Positions 61,301 through 64,000 of a stretch of 64,000 nt of DNA are shown one piece after another. Source of the DNA: CBDCKN01 sp965219035 (lineage in GTDB: Bacteria > Gemmatimonadota > Gemmatimonadetes > Longimicrobiales > Gaopeijiaceae); contig CBDCMR010000004.1 of assembly GCA_965219035.1 (NCBI GenBank), positions 1,612,001 through 1,676,000 on the forward strand, given 5' to 3'. Position numbers and translations under genes: made by a program. The notes under the pieces were generated by a model. That model was not told where the DNA came from and searched no databases. It worked only from the letters and a program-made list of their open reading frames with translations. Every line of letters starts with the position of its first letter. The first letter of the stretch is position 1.

Positions 61301-61756
61301 CGCGTCGGTGGCTTCCGCCGTCAGGCGCAGCGTGTCGCCCGCGACCAGCGTGTCGGCTGCGGGCGCGACCGCGACCGCTCGCACGATCTGCTCCACCGTC
61401 ACGCCTGCTGTGCCCGACACTCCGCCCGCAGTCGCCGTGATCGTAGCCGTCCCCTTGCCGGCCGCCGTAACCAGACCTGCCGCACTCACCGTGGCCACTG
61501 CGGTGTTGCTGCTCGCCCAACTCAAGGAGGCGCCGGCCATCGCCTGTCCGTTCTGGTCGCGCACCTCGGCCCGGAGCTGCACGGTCTCCCCCAGGGCCGT
61601 GAGTCCTGCGGTCGCGGGGGTGACCGTGACCGTCGTCGGCCGGGGGGGATCGGGAGGAGGAGCCGGCGGCTCCGTGGCGCCGTCCCCGCAGGCGGCTGCC
61701 CAAGCGACTGTTGCCATCGCTGCTGTCAAGACGATGAAATGTCGCTGACGGCTCAT
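58367..61756 (-). CDS. Giant surface lipoprotein with Big2, Calx-beta, leucine-rich and metalloprotease parts
   Basis: 1129 residues. A lipobox (VAWAAAC, Cys 23) is followed by GDGATEPP. Two Big2 immunoglobulin-like domains (about 40-205: ATVSAAGLVTAAGKGTATIT, GLVTGVGAGEVEITATSSGV) precede a Calx-beta domain (about 208-325). A leucine-rich repeat block follows (about 390-500: LEWLNLTGNGLTALPEGVFF and four more repeats). The last half holds a zinc-metalloprotease motif HELGHNLSLWHARCD near 881, resembling gametolysin/M66-type peptidases. It is probably anchored outside the cell and may act on surface glycoproteins of a host or competitor. Confidence 0.8.
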   Translation of the reverse strand: MSRQRHFIVLTAAMATVAWAAACGDGATEPPAPPPDPPRPTTVTVTPATAGLTALGETVQLRAEVRDQNGQAMAGASLSWASSNTAVATVSAAGLVTAAGKGTATITATAGGVSGTAGVTVEQIVRAVAVAPAADTLVAGDTLRLTAEATDANGHAVGGAEFAWASGDTAVAVVDATGLVTGVGAGEVEITATSSGVTGRATLVVVVGPRVTLDSGAGSAPEGGVVTLRLTVDPVRESAISVRYTLGVDDDPLTSDADGSDYTDGGGGTVEIAAGASAAAIEITINDDDEIESAREVFTVTLDTPGSDAGYGLGVVASAAVTIEEGVCDRTQQVGDEIVQQAGVGDCAQVEDRHLASIHGLDLCFPKEEWLGCEREDDLITELREGDFLGLSGLEWLNLTGNGLTALPEGVFFGLSSLSDISLFHNRLAELPAGIFAGLSRLHVLALGLNDLTALPEGAFSDLISLEWLGLESNDLTALPAGVFSGLANLNELNLNWNPGSPFALTAQVTRTDSGDPMSPGPATLEFRVAEGAPFAMTIPLVVRGGTLSSPSASFAAGATVAPDATLTPDGSGEGVSVAFGPVPTVCEDLESNAEGPKCSGLEIVAGDPLVVANPETVALSVPRAHLTQASQDLSGGVPLIAGREALLRVFATAYERYIVGHEGRATFFIRGQEVYSASLKPPASGIPVDVEEGRLVHSFNARIPGHVLEPGLEMVVELDPDGALPLKPGSSSRFPASGRLALDVRELPPMNLTIVPVLYHTEARQETNRMVEDITRDMAGTDSYGVIGTARGMLPIGDLNVRLREPHYTFADTSETDGGRILDEIEMLRHLEAVGDEYYHGIFYHPHAQSWGFLGLAFGSGYAAISGFHPWESPLYETFAHELGHNLSLWHARCDGPKDHPAYFPYPDGSIGAWGHRFIAGDDTGFGQLLDPAIYVDVMGADECPNWRDSPRVWLSDTNFNKTFDHRLDLASAQARVAQRAAAQETLLLWGGVHEGNLRLEPAFAHDAWLKLPEVPGPYRLEGLDAEGRRLFSFSFTPDALDHGAGSFLFAIPFEPEWSEALDRITLTGPEGSKTLDRDTGGRAALILDRASGRVRTIARDWPVGDAALPGAMVADAQVEVIRGLPRR

Positions 61757-62454
61757 TTCTGCCTCTCGCTGAGAAGGTGCTCACGATGATCCAGCGTGAG
61801 AAGCCAAGGGCGATCCGCTCCTCCTCACGCATAGCCTGATACGGAGACTCGACCACAGCCACGGCCAAGTCGTTGCAATATCGCGTCCGCAGGCAATAGA
61901 CCACCAGCCTTACCACCTCGCTTCGTTGAGCCGGTCGGATGACGCGTACGCAGGGAAATGGCGAGCCGACATCCCCCATTTGGGGGACTCTGGAGGGTCG
62001 TCTTACCCGAAGTCGGCATTGCTGCGGGTATGGGAGCGGAGCGAAAAGTGCTGGCAATGTCGAAGAGCTCCCCGACGCCGTGATCGGGTAGGGTTACGTC
62101 GGCGCCCCTAGCAGTCAGGGCAAAATGCGATGGCGGCACGGGATGCGGCCGATCGCGGCCGAGGCCAATCGTTGGTGCAAGCGGTTCTCCAGGAGCAGCT
62201 CGAGCGTCCGTTGGCGGAAGCCGATCTGCCTCCGGGACGACGCTGGAACGCGAGGGCGATCCGGAGCTCGCCCGTGCGCTCAAGAGCGACGCCGAGGGCG
62301 ACTGGGACTGAACACAGACACTTGTGGGGGCTGGACGCGTCCCGGGAAGACTCACTCCCGATGTGGACCGTCTCAGCAGCGTTGCTGCCCGTCCGCACGG
62401 ATGTCGCACGAGGACCTCCGCATGCCGCCCCCCTGGGTCGCGACAGCAAATCGA
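61757..62454. other. Long region without a supported gene
   Basis: Long open frames on both strands here have unnatural composition and no domain. Part of the stretch may be the decayed N-terminal coding region of the LuxR remnant that follows. Confidence 0.4.
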
Positions 62455-62683
62455 TCCGGGTGTCGAGGCGGCGATTCTCGGCCTCACGCCGATGGAGAGC
62501 CGGGTCGCGGCGTTGCCGGCCGAAGGCAAGACCGTTGGCGAGATCGCCTCGGCGACGGGCCGTCGCGTAAACACCATCCGTACGCACGTGCGCCACATCT
62601 TCACAACGCACGGAATCACCCGGCAAGTGGATCTTGTGCGGCTCGTGCCGTCGGCGGCGGGCGCGCCCCGCACTCGGCGTTGA
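62455..62683 (+). pseudogene. C-terminal remnant of a LuxR-type regulator
   Basis: The frame reads DPGVEAAILGLTPMESRVAA, LPAEGKTVGEIASATGRRVN and TIRTHVRHIFTTHGITRQVD then LVRLV before a stop. This is a full LuxR helix-turn-helix. The upstream part of the frame has no sensor-domain features and its reading is broken, so only the DNA-binding end is left. Confidence 0.6.
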
Positions 62684-62884
62684 AAGCGACAGGAGCGCTC
62701 TGGCGGCGCGGCGCTCGACTCTCCATAATCAATGAGCGGACGGTGGCCTCGGCGCCCTGGATGCGCGCGGATATGTAGAGACCGTGCTGGTCTAGGGTCT
62801 AATTCGTTCGAGCCGTGGCGGACAGCATCACGGGGCGCCTGCAAAGTATGATCGGGAAATTTGGAGCAAATGTCTAAAAAGGAC

Positions 62885-62920
62885 TTGACATCCAACGAGC
62901 GTTTTGATACGGCTATTATG
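62885..62920 (+). promoter_or_regulatory. Possible promoter before the AGCCG repeat
   Basis: A perfect TTGACA (62885-62890) is followed 17 bases later by TACGGC and a little further by TATTAT. The -10 assignment is unclear. An ATG directly follows at 62918. Confidence 0.3.
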
Positions 62921-62970
62921 AGCCGAGCCGAGCCGAGCCGAGCCGAGCCGAGCCGAGCCGAGCCGAGCCG
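62921..62970 (+). repeat. Pentanucleotide repeat (AGCCG)10 directly after an ATG
   Basis: Ten perfect copies of AGCCG follow ATG 62918-62920. Each gain or loss shifts the frame by two bases. With ten copies the ATG frame stops within about 40 codons. With nine or twelve copies it would run into the long Ig-like lipoprotein frame. Confidence 0.92.
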
Positions 62971-62988
62971 AGCTCTGTGGCGCTGGCG

Positions 62989-64000
62989 ATGGAAGGCGAG
63001 GTCGGCCGGACGGCGCTGTTCGACTGGGTGGAAGTGACCGGCACCGAGTCTCTCGGGCATGGCGGCCTGCGGCGAACGCTGCGGGAGCCGATGATCCGTC
63101 CGCCGCCGCAAGGGTCGATCTGGGCGACGGCATCCTCACAGGGAGCGCCCGCGCAGGCGGGGCAAGACGCGGGCACCGAACCCGAACCGCGTGGGGCAAA
63201 CAGCCGCGTGAAGGGCTCCGGGACACGTCGGCGGGCAGGCGTCGCGATCCGGGCCTCGAGCGATCAGGCGGTCCGGGATCATCTGCGTAGCTCGACTGCA
63301 GTCCAGCGTGGGCCTAGGCACCCTGCGATCGGCTGCCTCGCCTGCTTCCTGGCGATGGTGGCCGCAGCCTGCGGGGATGGGGCTACCGAGCCCTCGGCTC
63401 TTCCGAACCGGGCACCGGTCCCGACGGGCGCGGTTGCCTCCCGCGCTATCGCGGTCGGCGAGACATCGACGGTGGACGTGTCCGGCTACTTCGCCGATCC
63501 GGACGGGGACGCGCTGACCTACGCGGCGGCGAGTTCCAACCCGGGCGTGGCTTCGGCTGCGGTCGTCGGCAGCGTGGTAACGATCACGGCCGTCGCACGC
63601 GGCGAGGCGACGGTAACAGTCACGGCTACGGATTCCGGCGGCGGGCAGGCGCAGCAGGGCTTCAGCGTCACGGTGCCGAACCGGACGCCCGAGGCGGTGG
63701 CGGAGATCCCGGCGCAGACAGTCAACGCGGGTCAGGCGGTCGCGCTCGATATGGCCGAACACTTCGGCGACCCCGACGGCGATGCGCTCACGTTCTTGGC
63801 GGAGACCTCCGATCCGGGGGTCGCCGTGGTCGCCCTCGCGGGCACCGTGGTGACGGTCACGGGGGTGCTGCACGGCGAGGCGACGGTGACAGTGACGGCC
63901 CGGGATGTTGACGGGACGACGGCCCAGCAGAGCTTCGAGGTGACCGTGCCGAACCGGACGCCCGAGGCGGTGGGCACGATTCCCAACCAGTCCATCGCCA
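62989..64000 (+). CDS. Ig-like repeat surface lipoprotein (C-terminal part beyond the window)
   Basis: One frame is open from before 62971 to the window end. It contains a lipoprotein signal, HPAIGCLACFLAMVAAAC followed by GDGATEP as in the lipoprotein at 58367, then at least two tandem domains of about 87 residues (VDVSGYFADPDGDALTYAAA, GEATVTVTATDSGGGQAQQG, and again AEHFGDPDGDALTFLAETSD). These are cadherin/Big-like adhesive domains. The start is uncertain: ATG 62989 leaves 127 residues before the lipobox Cys, GTG 63208 leaves 54, and the ATG before the AGCCG repeat is out of frame at ten copies. Confidence 0.65.
   Translation, partial: MEGEVGRTALFDWVEVTGTESLGHGGLRRTLREPMIRPPPQGSIWATASSQGAPAQAGQDAGTEPEPRGANSRVKGSGTRRRAGVAIRASSDQAVRDHLRSSTAVQRGPRHPAIGCLACFLAMVAAACGDGATEPSALPNRAPVPTGAVASRAIAVGETSTVDVSGYFADPDGDALTYAAASSNPGVASAAVVGSVVTITAVARGEATVTVTATDSGGGQAQQGFSVTVPNRTPEAVAEIPAQTVNAGQAVALDMAEHFGDPDGDALTFLAETSDPGVAVVALAGTVVTVTGVLHGEATVTVTARDVDGTTAQQSFEVTVPNRTPEAVGTIPNQSIA

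Noticed and set aside
61825..63111. 428-codon minus-strand open frame
   Set aside because: It runs antisense to the LuxR remnant and the AGCCG repeat, contains LGSAR repeats caused by that microsatellite, and has no domain or ribosome-binding site.
1..64000. CRISPR array
   Set aside because: No regularly spaced direct repeats with unique spacers were seen; the repeats present are tandem or dispersed as listed.

Overview
The window is high-GC bacterial chromosome. The coding style suggests Gemmatimonadota or a close relative: FmdB protein, secreted S9 peptidase, TolB-propeller amidohydrolase, Big-domain lipoproteins whose lipobox is followed by GDGATEP, and Ser/Thr-kinase stubs of the type common in that phylum. 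This placement is inference from protein style only.

Region 1 (1-29.6 kb) is mostly housekeeping and almost all on the minus strand: ribD (partial), an outer-membrane-like protein, purM, a PfkB kinase, argS and fmdB. A propionyl-CoA/methylmalonyl-CoA module follows (mutase, biotin carrier, biotin carboxylase, carboxyltransferase) with an rlmD-like methyltransferase inside it. Then come a frameshifted PDZ protein, a PBP1-like lipoprotein, rpsA, cmk, aroA, tyrA, rnz and a TonB-dependent receptor. A Tat-exported class V aminotransferase and a serine hydrolase lie on the plus strand, then nadC, nadA and an AT-richer methyltransferase. Many of these genes overlap by 1-8 bases, which indicates tight operons.

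Region 2 (29.8-42.6 kb) mixes intact genes with a gene graveyard. Intact genes are an aldo/keto reductase, a HAMP protein, a cupin, an S9 peptidase and a TolB-amidohydrolase. Between them lie remnants of a DUF4396 protein, two kinase N-termini, a P-loop (NACHT-like) NTPase cut by a complete IS3-family element, propeller and amidohydrolase fragments, and a beta-lactamase C-terminus behind a G11 tract. A truncated second IS3-like element closes the region.

Region 3 (42.6-57.9 kb) is a composite mobilizable island. Two P4-type integrases face inward from its ends. Inside are a type I restriction-modification operon (hsdR-hsdS-hsdM) followed by an AbiJ/Abi_C-like abortive-infection gene, a HigB-HigA toxin-antitoxin pair, and a ColE1-style mobilization module: MobC, relaxase, and MbeB- and MbeD-like genes nested in other frames inside the relaxase. 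A candidate oriT containing CTGGCTTA lies just upstream. The island also carries a restriction-methylase remnant and a pentapeptide-repeat/FRG-domain protein that is the best candidate here for an undescribed defence effector. A 15-bp direct repeat (44475 and 57885) probably marks the ends of the inner element; a second degraded mob module lies outside it.

Region 4 (58-64 kb) holds a giant lipoprotein (Big2, Calx-beta, leucine-rich repeats, zinc-metalloprotease motif), a LuxR C-terminal remnant, and the start of another Ig-like lipoprotein preceded by ten copies of AGCCG directly after an ATG, a probable phase-variable switch.
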